Notes: generated by a model from the letters alone, not told the origin. DNA of 64,000 nt from Paenibacillus faecis (GCF_008084145.1 NZ_VSDO01000002.1:1054001-1118000); one strand, 5' to 3'; shown: positions 1 to 8,702, counted from the first letter of the stretch. Program-made: numbers and translations.

Positions 1-1647
1 TTGCGACAGCGTTTGTATCAAGCCAACAAGGACAAGACCGAGGAGATCGCCGTTCTACATACTAGAGCAAGCCATTGGTTTGAAGAGAATGACCTTGAGA
101 TCGAAGCTTTTCGGCACGCTGTGGCGGCTCAGGATGTGGATCGGGCTGCCACATTAATCGAGGGAAAGGGAATGCCTCTACATTTTCGTGGCGCCGCTCA
201 GCCTGTATTAAATTGGTTGAAGCGCCAGGACGCGTCCACCCTTAACGAACGGCCGTCGCTCTGGGTGATTTATGCCTCCGCCTTATTGATGATCGGCCAA
301 GCGGACGGAATCGAAGAAAAACTATCCGCTGCCGAGGCGGCCATGAAACAGATCGATTCCAAAGAGGTAGATCCTGATCTAATCGGGCATATCGCATCGA
401 TCCGGGCCACGCTTGGAGTTACTCGGAACGAGACGGATACCATTATTGCCCAATCCCTACTCGCGTTGGAGCATCTGCATCCGAATAATCTGCCTGTGCG
501 CGCGGCGACAAGCTGGACGTTAGGCGTTGCCTACCAGCTGCAGGGCGATCGCGCAGCCGCCAGACGAGCTTATACTGAAGCCTTATCGATCAGCAAGCGA
601 ATGGGGCACTTGATTATTACGCTAATGGCAACATTAGGTACAGGCCAGATTCAGGAGCTCGACAATCAGTTGAACCTGGCCGTGCAAACCTATAAACAAG
701 TGATTGAACTGGCTGGCGAACCGCCATTGCCGGCTGCTTGTGATGCCTACTTGGGCATGGCTCGTATCTTCTATGAATGGAACGATTTGGAGGCAGCCGA
801 ACAGCATATCCAGCAGAGTATCCTGTTGGCCAAGCAGATCGAAAACACGGATAGGCTATCCGATAGTGAACTATTTGCGGCAAAATTGAAACTCGCCAGA
901 CAAGATATTTTAGCCTCGGAAGCTTTGTTAACTAAAGTTCGTCATGAAGTGCAAGAACGATCCTTTCCTCACCTTTTGGGTGAAGTTCAACATTTGGAAC
1001 TTCTTATTTCTCTTCATCACGGCAACTTTCCGGAAGCCGTCAAGCATTTGGAAACTAGTGAATGGCCTGTTCTGCAGTCAAGAATGCATATGATCCAAGG
1101 GAACGCAAGCGCGGCTCTGGCCATACTGGCTACTTTGTATGACCAAGCGAGAGCGAAGCAATGGAAGAACGAACAGCTTAAGCTTCTTGTACTCCAAGCC
1201 TTAGCCTTTCAGGTCCAAGGCGATCTGGAGAGGGCGCTTCAAAGATTAAAAGATGCTTTGACACTGGCAGAGGATGAAGGTTTCGTTCGTCTTTTTGTTG
1301 ACGAGGGTAAGCCCATGCTTGATTTGTTAACGGAAGCGGCTACCCGTCGGATCCAGCCGGAATATACCGGGTTTTTACTGTCCAACATGCATCATGAACA
1401 GAAGCTCAATGATTTCGCGATTCACAGTCCCCCCATCCGCTTCGAAGCTTTCAGCGATGCCTTAAGCCAGCGTGAACTGGAAGTTTTGCAACTGATTGCC
1501 CAAGGCCTATCCAATCAAGAAATAGGGGAACGGCTTTTCCTCGCCTTAAGTACAGTGAAGGGGTATAATCGCAATATTTTTGACAAATTGCAGGTTAAAC
1601 GGCGAACCGAAGCGATCGCACGTGCCAGAGAGCTCGGGCTGATATAA
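1..1647 (+). CDS. MalT-like LuxR-family regulator, C-terminal part (truncated by window edge)
   Basis: This is the C-terminal 548 residues of a large ATP-dependent LuxR (MalT/LAL-type) transcriptional activator. Residues 1 to about 460 are a helical, TPR-like sensor region with repeated pairs of helices. Residues about 485-548 are a GerE/LuxR helix-turn-helix that contains the typical LSQRELEVLQLIAQGLSNQE stretch and the STVKGYNRNIFDKLQVKRRTEA recognition region in slightly diverged form. Family members usually have about 850-900 residues with an N-terminal AAA/STAND ATPase, so about 300 residues, including Walker A, probably lie upstream of the window. The in-frame TTG at position 1 is therefore not believed to be the start. 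A terminator-like hairpin follows the stop. The target genes cannot be read from this sequence. Confidence 0.88.
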   Translation: MRQRLYQANKDKTEEIAVLHTRASHWFEENDLEIEAFRHAVAAQDVDRAATLIEGKGMPLHFRGAAQPVLNWLKRQDASTLNERPSLWVIYASALLMIGQADGIEEKLSAAEAAMKQIDSKEVDPDLIGHIASIRATLGVTRNETDTIIAQSLLALEHLHPNNLPVRAATSWTLGVAYQLQGDRAAARRAYTEALSISKRMGHLIITLMATLGTGQIQELDNQLNLAVQTYKQVIELAGEPPLPAACDAYLGMARIFYEWNDLEAAEQHIQQSILLAKQIENTDRLSDSELFAAKLKLARQDILASEALLTKVRHEVQERSFPHLLGEVQHLELLISLHHGNFPEAVKHLETSEWPVLQSRMHMIQGNASAALAILATLYDQARAKQWKNEQLKLLVLQALAFQVQGDLERALQRLKDALTLAEDEGFVRLFVDEGKPMLDLLTEAATRRIQPEYTGFLLSNMHHEQKLNDFAIHSPPIRFEAFSDALSQRELEVLQLIAQGLSNQEIGERLFLALSTVKGYNRNIFDKLQVKRRTEAIARARELGLI

Positions 1648-1656
1648 CTGACTCCG

Positions 1657-1696
1657 GTCTTAAGCAATGCCTAAAGGCAAGGCTTGGGACTTTTTT
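1657..1696 (+). terminator. Intrinsic terminator after the LuxR-family gene
   Basis: An imperfect stem with arms 1657-1671 and 1676-1690 and a short loop is followed by six T residues. It starts ten bases after the stop codon and should end the regulator transcript. Confidence 0.7.
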
Positions 1697-1803
1697 AGTT
1701 CGCACCAACTTTAATACTTTAGTATCTACTCGGTCATGCCTTGCAGCCAATATGCTATTTGTAAAACACTCTGGCTGATCATCAGGTAAAAGGGGGAGGC
1801 GTC

Positions 1804-2475
1804 ATGCAAACCAACAGAAAAACGGCAGTCTATCTTGGGCTGCTGCTCATCTTCAGTTTTGTTTTTGGAATATTTAGCTCCGTTCCTGCATTAGAACGTT
1901 CGGATTACCTTGTAAAGTTGCCAGAAATCGAAATGCAAGTTTTGGTGGCCACCTTTTTTCAAGCGGCAATGGCTGTAGTTTATGTCACGATAACCGTATT
2001 GGTATATCCCATCATTAAAAAATACAACCAAAGTCTGGCGGTGGGATATTTCGGTTTCAGGCTGATTGGCTCCGGCTTTCTCTTTGCCGGTATAGGCTCC
2101 CTGCTTCTTTTATTAGAGGTGAGTCAGAGTTCTACAGTTGCCGGCCAAGCTGACTTATCGTATTTTGAAGTTATCGCTGAATTGCTTAGACAAGGCAGAG
2201 ATACTCTGAATCATATAGGAATGATATTGCCCTGGAGTATTGGCGGCTTGATCCTCTATTATGGCCTATATAAAACTAGATTTATCCCAGGGTGGCTCTC
2301 GATCGGGGGGATGATTGGTTCTTCCTTGACTCTTCTGGCTACGTTGCTGTTGATGTTGAACATCATCAAATTAGCGAGCCCCATCTACTTTATCCTAAAT
2401 GCGCCGATAGCTATTTGCGAGATGTTTCTCGCTGTACTTCTAATATTTAGAGGATTCAATCAAGTTAAAGTGTGA
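1804..2475 (+). CDS. DUF4386-family membrane protein
   Basis: A 223-residue integral membrane protein with about six hydrophobic segments: near residues 8-27, 45-68, 78-103, 140-160, 165-190 and 195-215. The overall pattern and length match the DUF4386 family, whose function is unknown. The start is supported by the purine-rich GGGGGAGG about five bases before the ATG. The stop at 2473-2475 is followed in the same frame by the remnant of an unrelated NAD(P)-binding protein, so a gene boundary has been disturbed just downstream. The gene is preceded by a terminator and about 100 bp of intergenic DNA, so it is probably transcribed on its own. Confidence 0.75.
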   Translation: MQTNRKTAVYLGLLLIFSFVFGIFSSVPALERSDYLVKLPEIEMQVLVATFFQAAMAVVYVTITVLVYPIIKKYNQSLAVGYFGFRLIGSGFLFAGIGSLLLLLEVSQSSTVAGQADLSYFEVIAELLRQGRDTLNHIGMILPWSIGGLILYYGLYKTRFIPGWLSIGGMIGSSLTLLATLLLMLNIIKLASPIYFILNAPIAICEMFLAVLLIFRGFNQVKV

Positions 2476-2703
2476 GAACAACCTGACGAAAATGTCAGAT
2501 GGGTTGCCGTACGGCCGGATACATTAGTCAATCATGATGAAGAGAGTGCCTATGATGATTTTGAATCTCCGGTAAGAAGCCCCATATTCAATGCGGGTAA
2601 AACAAGCAGAATCAATGTAAGTCATTTTATGGCTGAACTTGCGACGGATGATAGGTTGTGGAAGTATTGGGAATTCAAAACCCCGTTGATTTATAATAAA
2701 TAG
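2476..2703 (+). pseudogene. C-terminal remnant of an NAD(P)-binding (SDR/epimerase-like) protein
   Basis: After the DUF4386 stop the same frame stays open for 75 codons and reads like the end of an atypical short-chain dehydrogenase/NAD(P)H-binding protein. Recognisable pieces are ENVRWVAVRPDTLVN, then RSPIFNAGKTSRINVSHFMA and a last LIYNK before TAG. The Rossmann-fold N-terminus (GxxGxxG) is missing and no start codon with a ribosome binding site is present, so this is a gene fragment. The family assignment is from recalled sequence patterns. The deletion that removed the front half may also have set the end of the DUF4386 gene. Confidence 0.65.
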
Positions 2704-2813
2704 AGAGGCGGCGCAGCATCAACTATCGGACCCATTTCGACGCCATTACCTCATTCTTTAGCCCCTAGGCGGAGGGTTCAGGTATTTCAAATAACGAGCG
2801 GAGCGTAATTTCC

Positions 2814-3272
2814 ATGAAAAAAATCGGAATCATCATGTTGCTTGTCTGGATTGTTCTCCTAAGCGGCTGTACTTCCCACAAGGAGCTGAACAATCCTTCA
2901 TTGAAGGCATTCCGGGAACAAGTCAGCCAGGCGATCCCGGAGATCAAGTCCTTGAAGATGGTAGCCTTACCGACACGGGTCACATTCCGGTATACTTTTG
3001 AGACGAAGCCGGATCTCTCGGTTCAACAAGACATCGTCAAGCGGACGGATAGCTATATGCGTACGGAAAACTTCGAAACCGAAGTGTTGGCGGCTTATTA
3101 CGAAGCGTTCAGCAAGGAAGATCGCCTTCCACCCGATATCGTCGTCGCGATGGATACGGATGAGAACGGCGAAGCGAATTTTGAGTACTTGGCTCCGTTT
3201 CAGCAGGACGGTGAGTGGACGTGGACATACAGTGATTACCAGAATAAAGCGGAGAAAGTAACATTTCCTTAA
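2814..3272 (+). CDS. Small lipoprotein of unknown function
   Basis: A 152-residue exported lipoprotein. Residues 1-19 form a signal peptide (MKKIGIIMLLVWIVLLSGC) with a clear lipobox LSGC, so the mature protein should be lipidated at Cys19 and anchored to the outer face of the membrane. The rest is acidic and soluble with no motif I recognise. The start follows a GGAG about ten bases upstream. The gene lies just after a gene remnant and before a run of AT-rich unknown genes. No operon partner is obvious. Confidence 0.75.
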   Translation: MKKIGIIMLLVWIVLLSGCTSHKELNNPSLKAFREQVSQAIPEIKSLKMVALPTRVTFRYTFETKPDLSVQQDIVKRTDSYMRTENFETEVLAAYYEAFSKEDRLPPDIVVAMDTDENGEANFEYLAPFQQDGEWTWTYSDYQNKAEKVTFP

Positions 3273-3371
3273 TGGAACGGTAAAGGACTTCTTCTCTGCT
3301 TCTCTGCTTTGCTTCTATGGTTCAGAGGTTGATGCGCACGAATGGGGACAACCTGGAATCCGAGAAGAGAG

Positions 3372-3653
3372 ATGCATGAATTTTATATTCTGCTGCGAGA
3401 TATTTTTAATGAAGTCCATTTTATTGTGGGTGGGTGTGCTTTTGAAGAAGATGTAAAAGCTTTCTTTGATACGGATGTATGCTGGCCTGATCCTAGTTAT
3501 TCAGTGGAGAATATCACTTCGAATCGAATAACCCGTAGAATGAACTCTTTTAAACAGATCATTATAAATGACATCCTCAATAACAAGTTGGAGTGGGGTT
3601 CGAAAAATATAATTTTTAATAAAATACATAACGGAATTGAATGGATTAATTAA
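3372..3653 (+). CDS. Small hypothetical protein
   Basis: A 93-residue protein if translation begins at the ATG at 3372, which follows AGAAGAGAG. An in-frame ATG at 3342 would add ten residues but has no binding site. It starts MHEFYILLRDIF and ends GIEWIN, with no signal peptide or membrane segment. I do not recognise the family. It is the first of five consecutive small, AT-rich, same-strand genes that contrast with the more G+C-rich DNA elsewhere in the window. Such arrays in Bacillales often hold orphan immunity genes, but nothing in this protein proves that. Confidence 0.5.
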   Translation: MHEFYILLRDIFNEVHFIVGGCAFEEDVKAFFDTDVCWPDPSYSVENITSNRITRRMNSFKQIIINDILNNKLEWGSKNIIFNKIHNGIEWIN

Positions 3654-3705
3654 ACTTCTCTGAGAAGGCGAATATAAGAAAACAATCACTTTGGTGGTGA
3701 TCTCT

Positions 3706-4098
3706 ATGAAGATAAAGCTTTTAGAATTGCGTTTTCTGAAGCAAAATAAGGTAAATGTTACTTTTTCTTCTGATTTAGGTATAGGCTTTGGGTATTGGAA
3801 TTCAAGTAATCATGTTAAAGAGGGCATGGAGGTAGAAGTTGAGTTAGATATTCCGGGAACACTGTGCTTTGGTAAAGATATCGTCGAATCTATGGATGAA
3901 GAACCGAAGCTATATATAAGTATGGATAAAGTAAATCTCATTGGTCGAGTGGAACAAATTGAATACGATAATATTATAGCTGTTCGTCTAGGTCACAGTA
4001 TTTTGTTGATTGAAGTTGATGACCCTTCCATGTTTGAGGCAGGGAGATGGATCAAGATTCAAACTAATGAACTACAGATAACCGATTTTATGTTTTGA
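3706..4098 (+). CDS. Small hypothetical beta-rich protein
   Basis: A 130-residue soluble protein starting at ATG 3706 (MKIKLLELRF), preceded by GGTGGTGA. An upstream in-frame GTG/ATG is possible but less well placed. The sequence alternates hydrophobic and polar residues in short blocks (VNVTFSSDLG, MEVEVELDIPG, NLIGRVEQIEYDN), which suggests an all-beta fold. No signal peptide is present and no family is recognised. It sits in the AT-rich small-gene run and may share a transcript with its neighbours. Confidence 0.55.
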   Translation: MKIKLLELRFLKQNKVNVTFSSDLGIGFGYWNSSNHVKEGMEVEVELDIPGTLCFGKDIVESMDEEPKLYISMDKVNLIGRVEQIEYDNIIAVRLGHSILLIEVDDPSMFEAGRWIKIQTNELQITDFMF

Positions 4099-4155
4099 GA
4101 TCTCTAAGACGACGTGGATGGAATTGGGCGATTAAATTATACAAGGGGTATTTTT

Positions 4156-4821
4156 ATGAAGAAAAAGATCGAAAAAATTGTTGAGCTTGTGTATAAAGTC
4201 TCCTGTTATGATATCGCTGACAACCAGTATAATAGGACCTTTAATACTATAAGAAAACTTACAGAGGAAGTTTGGAATAGTCATTACAGAGAACTATTAA
4301 ATGAGCTGGAAAAGTTAGATAATCCAGAAGCAAATTATCAATTATTTTGGCTTGAATGTTTGGGTTATCCAAGAAAAACACCTAATTTATTTGGGCATGA
4401 TGGAATGCCGCTTGGTTTAAATTACGGAGCTCTGCCTTCTGATTTCAATAGATTATTAGGATTTCACGATTCAAAGTTAGTTTCAGTTTTAATAGAAAAT
4501 GAAGATATTAGAATGTTTATAGAGCTTGATTCATGGGAATATGAAAGAGCAGAACTTATGTTTTACAATGTTATATCTTCCTATCATCTAGTTAATGACG
4601 AAATAGTAGTGGATCATCTGAAAGGCATTTCTAATTTTACTATTTTGTCCGATTGTGAAGCACCAAATATAGAATATTGTATTAGGCATTTAAAGATAAA
4701 CGATACTGCATTAAGTAAAAATCATCAAGAAAAAAGATTGTTCTGTATCTTCGGAACGCAACGTGAATCATCCGATTCGCTTTATATTTTTGCAGATCGT
4801 TGGGGATTAAAGACCTGTTAG
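4156..4821 (+). CDS. Hypothetical protein in AT-rich small-gene array
   Basis: A 221-residue soluble protein. I start it at ATG 4156 (MKKKIEKIVELVYK), which follows AAGGGG; an upstream in-frame ATG at 4114 lacks a binding site. The N-terminal third is helical and charged and the central part is rich in aromatic residues (LDSWEYERAELMFYNVI). There are no membrane segments, signal peptide or known catalytic motif. The base composition is clearly more AT-rich than the sugar operons further on. Function unknown. Confidence 0.6.
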   Translation: MKKKIEKIVELVYKVSCYDIADNQYNRTFNTIRKLTEEVWNSHYRELLNELEKLDNPEANYQLFWLECLGYPRKTPNLFGHDGMPLGLNYGALPSDFNRLLGFHDSKLVSVLIENEDIRMFIELDSWEYERAELMFYNVISSYHLVNDEIVVDHLKGISNFTILSDCEAPNIEYCIRHLKINDTALSKNHQEKRLFCIFGTQRESSDSLYIFADRWGLKTC

Positions 4822-4999
4822 TACTCTAGAAAGGCTCCAACTTCACCTCCTGATAAGATAATAAACCTATTCATTAGGGCCATTTTATTTTAAGTGGCAA
4901 AACTATGAAAGTGCGATAAATAATACATATGGAACTGCAGGGATCCAATAACGTTCTAAGTAATCTCAGCGTATGATCAATTATTGAAGGTGAATCTAT

Positions 5000-5425
5000 A
5001 TGTTTGACAGTAGTTCTATAATAAAAATGATTGATATAGCAGCAACCCAAAAGAATTATAAAGAAATAGAAAAGCTAATAAATATGATGGACATCCGTGT
5101 TCAACATGGAATACATAGCTTATTAAATGAATCCACGATTGAAGTAATTACTGAAAATAAGGACAATATCAATATTGCTTCAAGTGTAAAAGAGCATATC
5201 ATTTGGTTTCATTTTTATAAAGTACCTTGGTCGGATGAGATGCTTGATAAACTGATCAAAATATATAAAGAGGAACGTTATCTTGCACTAGAAAGCAGAG
5301 TAATAAGCGCAATAAAATCAGATGAAATTGATCATAGTCAGATAAATAAATTGGAAAGCACATTTAGTTCAAAGGAATTTATAAAGCAAATTGAAATTTG
5401 GAAGAAGAGAAATAGTTTATCTTAG
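5000..5425 (+). CDS. Hypothetical helical protein
   Basis: A 141-residue protein, lysine- and glutamate-rich and probably almost entirely alpha-helical, possibly HEAT/ARM-like. The ATG at 5000 follows GAAGGTGAAT. No signal peptide, membrane segment or catalytic motif is seen. It lies between two other AT-rich unknown genes on the same strand. The 178 bases before it (4822-4999) hold no gene that I can support. Confidence 0.55.
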   Translation: MFDSSSIIKMIDIAATQKNYKEIEKLINMMDIRVQHGIHSLLNESTIEVITENKDNINIASSVKEHIIWFHFYKVPWSDEMLDKLIKIYKEERYLALESRVISAIKSDEIDHSQINKLESTFSSKEFIKQIEIWKKRNSLS

Positions 5426-5457
5426 GCCCCGTAGGGGAGACATCGCTGGTTAATTTC

Positions 5458-5982
5458 GTGAAAAAGGCTACAACAAAGGATGTGATCGACACGCTTACTT
5501 ATTTAAGCAAACATGCGCAAAAAGCCTATAAAGAAATTCTGCGTATTATAGAGCGACCGGACTTTCTTTTTTCAAATGACAGAACTCTAACCCCTTTAGA
5601 AGCGCTAACTAATTATAGATATATTCACGGCTTTACTCGTTTACTAAGAAAAGGAACTATAAGTTTAAATGATGTCACGCAATCATTCATCTTTTTAGAA
5701 GCCAAGGTAGAGGAATACTTAAAGAATATATATAAGGATAAAGATTTCAAGTTAATCGTTTACGGGGACGTTGGAATCCCTGGATTTACATTAACGGTGA
5801 CGTCTTTTTATGAGAATCAAGATGATGAAGGGCGTTATGAGTTGAACGATCTGGTGAAATGGTTTGCTGAGAACGCATTATATAATGGATTACATATCGA
5901 AGAGGGAGCAGCAGAAGAAGTTACCGATGAAAGTAGCGGAAATATGTTCAAAAGATATTATTCAAAGATCATTAAGACCTAG
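5458..5982 (+). CDS. Hypothetical protein, GTG start
   Basis: A 174-residue soluble protein that begins at GTG 5458 (MKKATTKDVIDTL), with GGGGAG further upstream. The first 120 residues are helical; the rest contains a short beta-rich stretch (KLIVYGDVGIPGFTLTVTSF) and an acidic tail. No family is recognised. It is the last of the five-gene AT-rich run and ends 341 bp before the stop of the convergent exported-protein gene. Confidence 0.55.
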   Translation: MKKATTKDVIDTLTYLSKHAQKAYKEILRIIERPDFLFSNDRTLTPLEALTNYRYIHGFTRLLRKGTISLNDVTQSFIFLEAKVEEYLKNIYKDKDFKLIVYGDVGIPGFTLTVTSFYENQDDEGRYELNDLVKWFAENALYNGLHIEEGAAEEVTDESSGNMFKRYYSKIIKT

Positions 5983-6288
5983 ATGCCTGGTTTTTCACCA
6001 TATTGCGCAAAGGGACCAAGTTTTAGTTTCAAGAATATGACAAGAAATTGGCTTAGAACCCCCCGCTGGATACGGGCTCTGGTGGGACTATGTTCTTATC
6101 CACCAATAAATAGAAATTGATTGACACTAAACTCCCCTTATTAACTGCGGAACTTAAAATATAATGATATTGCCTCTAATAAAATTTGAATATCCGTTAT
6201 CTATTCAAGGTGATTCTATGGTATCACTCCGCTGATTATTATTAGAAACTTTTTTTGTTTTGTCGGATAATGAGTCTCATAACAAAAT
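5983..6288. other. Intergenic stretch without a recognisable gene
   Basis: About 300 bases between convergent genes. It is AT-rich with stops in all frames, and I find no RNA gene or intact reading frame. It includes a TTGACA-like hexamer near 6121 but no matching -10 that would serve a downstream gene. Confidence 0.5.
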
Positions 6289-6315
6289 GGGAAGCAGCTA
6301 TTTTGGCTGCTTCCC
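6289..6315 (-). terminator. Terminator hairpin after the exported toxin-like gene
   Basis: A perfect 10-bp stem (GGGAAGCAGC / GCTGCTTCCC, arms 6289-6298 and 6306-6315) with a seven-base loop lies just beyond the stop of the minus-strand gene and is followed on that strand by a T-rich stretch. It probably also stops plus-strand transcription. Confidence 0.7.
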
Positions 6316-6323
6316 GTGTGCAT

Positions 6324-7046
6324 CTATCTTCCAAAACTAAGGATCTCATTGCCAGCATCAGATAAGATGATAAATCTGCCATCGTACTTGTTCTTGTACT
6401 TATGGGCTGGTGTTGCACCAGAGTTCACTGTTTTTGTATAGTTCGACGGATTATTTGCGACATCATCCCTGCATTCACCTGCTTTTACCAAGTAGTCGTA
6501 AATATTGTTTACGCTGACTTCAGATTTATGTTTGTCAAAGTGATATTGTAACGATGCTGCCCGAGTAGAAAATGTCCCTTTATGCCAACCTATGGAAGCA
6601 AGTTTTGTGTCATCATATTCTAATTTAGCATCGCCATTTAATACCCGTGTCCCACTCCCGTCAACAACTGTAATTGTGACGTAATAATTCATGGTAGTCT
6701 TTGTCATTGGAATATTCCATGTGAATGTTTTTCCAACAACAGCCGGTACCTTGCCCGATTTTGCAGGTAACCTACCATAATCAGTTGCAGAACCAGTTAC
6801 TGTTACATTATCTAAGGCGTCAACTCCAATATTACCTACCCACACAGAAAGTACATTATAGCTAGGAGTAACAGTTATAGGAATCCCATTTGGTACCATA
6901 GGATGTACTCTACCATCACCTACCTGGAAGGTAGCTGTAGGAGCATACTTATCAGATACAGCAGGGCTTTTTTCTGCAAATACAGTTGAGCTCAAAGAAA
7001 ACAACAATAGAAAAGTTAATAACGAGCTAAGGATTTTTTTCTTCAT
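6324..7046 (-). CDS. Exported protein with toxin-like C-terminal domain
   Basis: A 240-residue secreted protein. The start at 7046 is chosen because AGGAGTG lies just upstream and because residues 1-28 (MKKKILSSLLTFLLLFSLSS...VFAEK) form a classical signal peptide with a VFA cleavage site. Residues about 40-150 look like an Ig-like beta-sandwich. Residues about 155-240 contain YHFDKHKSEVSVNNIYDYL and end with GRFIILSDAGNEILSFGR. This pattern resembles the FxKHG-type C-terminal domains of polymorphic toxins (BECR-like RNase fold), but that is an inference from recalled sequences. It is 25 bp downstream of a small gene that could encode its immunity protein. An alternative is a harmless extracytoplasmic protein that shares the fold. 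Confidence 0.7.
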   Translation of the reverse strand: MKKKILSSLLTFLLLFSLSSTVFAEKSPAVSDKYAPTATFQVGDGRVHPMVPNGIPITVTPSYNVLSVWVGNIGVDALDNVTVTGSATDYGRLPAKSGKVPAVVGKTFTWNIPMTKTTMNYYVTITVVDGSGTRVLNGDAKLEYDDTKLASIGWHKGTFSTRAASLQYHFDKHKSEVSVNNIYDYLVKAGECRDDVANNPSNYTKTVNSGATPAHKYKNKYDGRFIILSDAGNEILSFGR

Positions 7047-7071
7047 CGAAAACACACTCCTATTTCTTAGA

Positions 7072-7401
7072 TTATATGCCGCAGATAGTGAAGCAGGAAT
7101 GAGACTTAAAACAATTTTTAGCCCATTCATCAATCTCATTAACTAACTGTTTAGCAATCTCAGAATTAGATGCGTTTACGTTCTGCATAATCTGGTTCCA
7201 CTCTTCTTGAGTAACCTCAGTAGGACCATAGTAATTGAAATCCCTAAGAGTAAGGGTCAAATAATCTACTAATTGTGTTTCAGCTATAGTTTCTTCAGTT
7301 AAATAAATTGAATCTTCCAGCCAATGAGTGCCACTCAAGCGCCCTTGCATAAACTCAAATACATCATGACTTGTCAGATCCTTCTTTTTAAGAATACCCA
7401 T
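7072..7401 (-). CDS. Small protein upstream of exported toxin-like gene (possible immunity protein)
   Basis: A 109-residue soluble protein with a strong GGAGGAAG before its ATG. It contains an acidic stretch (LTEETIAETQLVDYL) and TEVTQEEWNQIMQNV. It has no signal peptide, no membrane segment and no family that I recognise. It precedes the exported toxin-like gene by 25 bp on the same strand, so the two are probably co-transcribed. A small acidic cytosolic protein encoded next to a toxin candidate would fit an immunity role, but the gene order and the lack of a recognised family leave this unproven. Confidence 0.6.
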   Translation of the reverse strand: MGILKKKDLTSHDVFEFMQGRLSGTHWLEDSIYLTEETIAETQLVDYLTLTLRDFNYYGPTEVTQEEWNQIMQNVNASNSEIAKQLVNEIDEWAKNCFKSHSCFTICGI

Positions 7402-7557
7402 TGACTTCCTCCATACTTATACCTCTGGCTGTTTCATGGTAATGTTAACAGAAAAAAATGAACTTATAGTCATCCCTCCCTTTCGAATTTTAAAGGGGTA
7501 ATTTACTTTATATACCAAAATATCCCTTCCCTAATAATAGATCAAAAGGGCGGTTTT

Positions 7558-8025
7558 GTGAACCATTTATATCTATTTTTCTATTTATTTGTAATAATAG
7601 ATATCTCCTATATGAAAATACAACTGATACAGAAAAAGGATTGTTTTCATAAGGATCGCATTGATTTGGGGACGAGGAAGCTCAAAGATGATGCGGACTT
7701 CATCGATTGGATCAAGACGGCGGGGCCGGTTAAGTTTAAGGTATCGGTATGTACGGGTTCATTGTTGTGGGGAGTGGCGGGGTTTTTGAAAGATAAAAAA
7801 GCAACAACTCACCCCAATGTCTATGAATTGTTGGAGCCTTATTGTTCAGAGGTTATTCCATCCCGGATTGTGAAGGATGGGAACGTAATCACCGCAGGAG
7901 GAGTAGCGACATCCATTGATTTAGGCCTTTTAATAATTCGATTGTTTGCTGGAGCGGAAGCGGCCCATGTGGTGAAGAAGCAGTTGGATTATCCATATAC
8001 GGCAGTTGGAATTGTGGAAGTGTAG
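7558..8025 (+). pseudogene. DJ-1/PfpI-family protein with missing N-terminus
   Basis: From about codon 40 the frame reads as a DJ-1/PfpI protein: the nucleophile elbow VSVCTGSLLWGVAGFL (catalytic-type Cys), ATTHP, then the family-typical GNVITAGGVATSIDLGL. The first 40 residues (MNHLYLFFYLFVIIDISYMK...) are unlike the family, which normally begins with a beta strand and Glu-containing loop within about 190-200 residues. I conclude that the front was lost and that the frame runs into unrelated AT-rich DNA. The GTG at 7558 has AAGGGCGG upstream, so a product might still be made, but it would lack the first strands of the flavodoxin-like fold. Confidence 0.65.
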
Positions 8026-8129
8026 GCAATTTATGTGGACCGTTGAATCCTGCAAAACCGTGTTTGTATATTGGGTCTTTCGCCCCTTGCTCGTAAAATG
8101 TATAATCATGGAAGAGGGCCCGGACAACA

Positions 8130-8171
8130 AACGCCCCAACCTAGACAAGAGCTATCTAAGGTTGGGGCGTT
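8130..8171 (+). terminator. Strong hairpin terminator
   Basis: A perfect 13-bp stem with arms AACGCCCCAACCT (8130-8142) and AGGTTGGGGCGTT (8159-8171). The loop/right-arm region AGAGCTATCTAAGG is shared with another hairpin at 12864-12898. Confidence 0.7.
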
Positions 8172-8204
8172 TCGTGTATTAAAGATAAGTGGAGGGAGTA
8201 GGGT

Positions 8205-8654
8205 ATGCGAAACTTCTATCGGATTTTTATGGTTTCTTTTCTTATAGTGATTTGCGGATGCTCAACACAAAAAGAAGTGAATTTAGAAGACCGTATGAAA
8301 GGCGTTATTGAATACAAACAATATGAAGTAGGGGCAGAACAGTCTGATGAGGTAAAGCAATGGTTAGACCAGGTCCGTTCTACCGGGGAAGAAGACCGAT
8401 ATTTTATTCTTCAAGATCCCGATGAAGACGAAGGCTATGTGTATTCGTATGTATACCGAAAGGGTTCATCCGATTATGAGGTTTCATTTATCTACGACCC
8501 AAGCGATCAAAGCAGCACAGAGAAAATTCATGTAACCGGAATAAACAACGACCCCTCCAACGAAAAATTTGTAAAGATTAAATCCATAAAAAATGGCGAA
8601 TCCACACTCTTTATTTTCTCAGATGAAAGTTTGAAGAATAGATTGATAAATTAA
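8205..8654 (+). CDS. Small lipoprotein of unknown function
   Basis: A 149-residue exported protein with an N-terminal hydrophobic segment and a lipobox-like ICGC ending at residue 19. Cys at the -2 position is unusual, so processing is likely but not certain. The mature part is acidic and rich in Asp, Glu and Tyr (EEDRYFILQDPDEDEGYVYS). Start at ATG 8205 after GGAGGGAG. Hairpins lie on both sides, so it is probably a single-gene unit. No homologue is recognised. Confidence 0.7.
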   Translation: MRNFYRIFMVSFLIVICGCSTQKEVNLEDRMKGVIEYKQYEVGAEQSDEVKQWLDQVRSTGEEDRYFILQDPDEDEGYVYSYVYRKGSSDYEVSFIYDPSDQSSTEKIHVTGINNDPSNEKFVKIKSIKNGESTLFIFSDESLKNRLIN

Positions 8655-8664
8655 TATAACGAAG

Positions 8665-8702
8665 GCAGAAGCCGGCTCCCTATAATGGAAACCGGCTTTT
8701 GC
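8665..8702 (+). terminator. Terminator after lipoprotein gene
   Basis: A stem GCAGAAGCCGG / CCGGCTTTTGC (8665-8675 and 8692-8702) follows the lipoprotein stop by about ten bases. The T-tract lies within the right arm. Confidence 0.65.
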
